Shown: positions 63,897 through 64,000 of the stretch, in pieces | Layout: the number at the start of each line of letters is the position of its first letter | Position numbering within the stretch: the stretch's first letter is position 1 | Assembly: GCA_958295745.1 (NCBI GenBank) | Contig: OY282370.1 | Coordinates: 1,669,724 to 1,733,723 of the forward strand | DNA: 64,000 nucleotides | Origin: an uncultured Acidimicrobiia bacterium | GTDB lineage: Bacteria > Actinomycetota > Acidimicrobiia > Spongiisociales > Spongiisociaceae | Direction of reading: 5' to 3' | Position numbers and translations under genes: made by a program | Notes under the pieces: model-generated | What the model saw: only the letters and a program-made list of their open reading frames with translations | Database searches by the model: none | What the model was told of the DNA's origin: nothing

Positions 63897-64000
63897 TGGC
63901 GTCGAGGAACGATCATCGGGATTCCAACGGGTACCGGATCCTGCCGGGATGGCGGGTGGGGCATCTCATGGAGGAGTCGGCTACGCGCTCCGGGTTGTTG
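63897..64000 (+). CDS. 5' end of an unidentified gene, cut by the window end
   Basis: 34 codons from ATG 63897 (MASRNDHRDSNGYRILPGWR ...) remain open at the last base. The purine stretch AAAAAGG upstream could be a weak ribosome binding site. There is too little sequence to name it. Confidence 0.4.

Overview
The window is a stretch of high-GC bacterial chromosome, most likely from an actinobacterium and plausibly of the class Acidimicrobiia. Pointers are the 30-residue bS22-type ribosomal protein, a PAC2 protein, a Dcd with the bifunctional dCTP deaminase/dUTPase motif, a fused Nudix/histidine-phosphatase protein, and many genes whose start codon lies only 6-10 nt downstream of a TANNNT -10 box (leaderless transcripts). 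The taxonomy is inference.

Layout. 1-4.9 kb: thiamine uptake and salvage (thiB end, thiP, thiQ with an unusual C-terminal extension, thiD). 5-7.3 kb: a foreign-looking patch with a VapBC45-like toxin-antitoxin pair, direct repeats and a decayed Fic gene. 7.4-27 kb: housekeeping genes (oxidoreductases, purB, RidA, amidase, hydrolase, an Lnt-like protein whose catalytic Cys is Ser, inositol phosphatase, M3 peptidase, CopA with duplicated metal-binding domains, PAC2, bS22, ThrB, CDF transporter, AlkD-like), tRNA-Gly and dcd.

27.9-41.1 kb: a complete type I-G (formerly I-U) CRISPR-Cas island on the minus strand. Reading in transcription order: promoter region, a 67-residue small ORF, csb1 (Cas7), csb2 (Cas5-Cas6), cas3 (helicase then HD), a short Cas8-like protein, a cas4-cas1 fusion, cas2, a leader, and an array of 56 repeats and 55 spacers whose degenerate repeat is at the leader-distal end. 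The most interesting signal is in the promoter region. A 12-nt copy of the 3' end of the CRISPR repeat (the part downstream of the hairpin, i.e. the presumed crRNA handle) is followed directly by a pseudo-spacer that matches the promoter of the cas operon at 20 of 23 positions. The target is preceded by TTA, which fits the TTN PAM known for this subtype. This has the architecture of a crRNA-like autorepressor RNA (CreR-type), which I infer for this I-G system.

41.2-62.8 kb: more core genes (AlgH/YqgE, YfbK-like VWA lipoprotein, methyltransferase, MMPL/RND transporter, hisC, an E1 alpha-beta fusion, DM13 protein, LOG protein, Nudix fusion, DUF3179 lipoprotein, sigma-70 factor, DUF255 protein, cysteine/cystathionine synthase), an AT-rich decayed ORF at 50 kb, an HTH membrane protein and a small possible molybdopterin-fold protein. 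62.8-64 kb: a selenocysteine tRNA (anticodon TCA), an AT-rich RelE/ParE-like gene with a divergent small antitoxin-like ORF, and the start of an unidentified gene cut by the window end.
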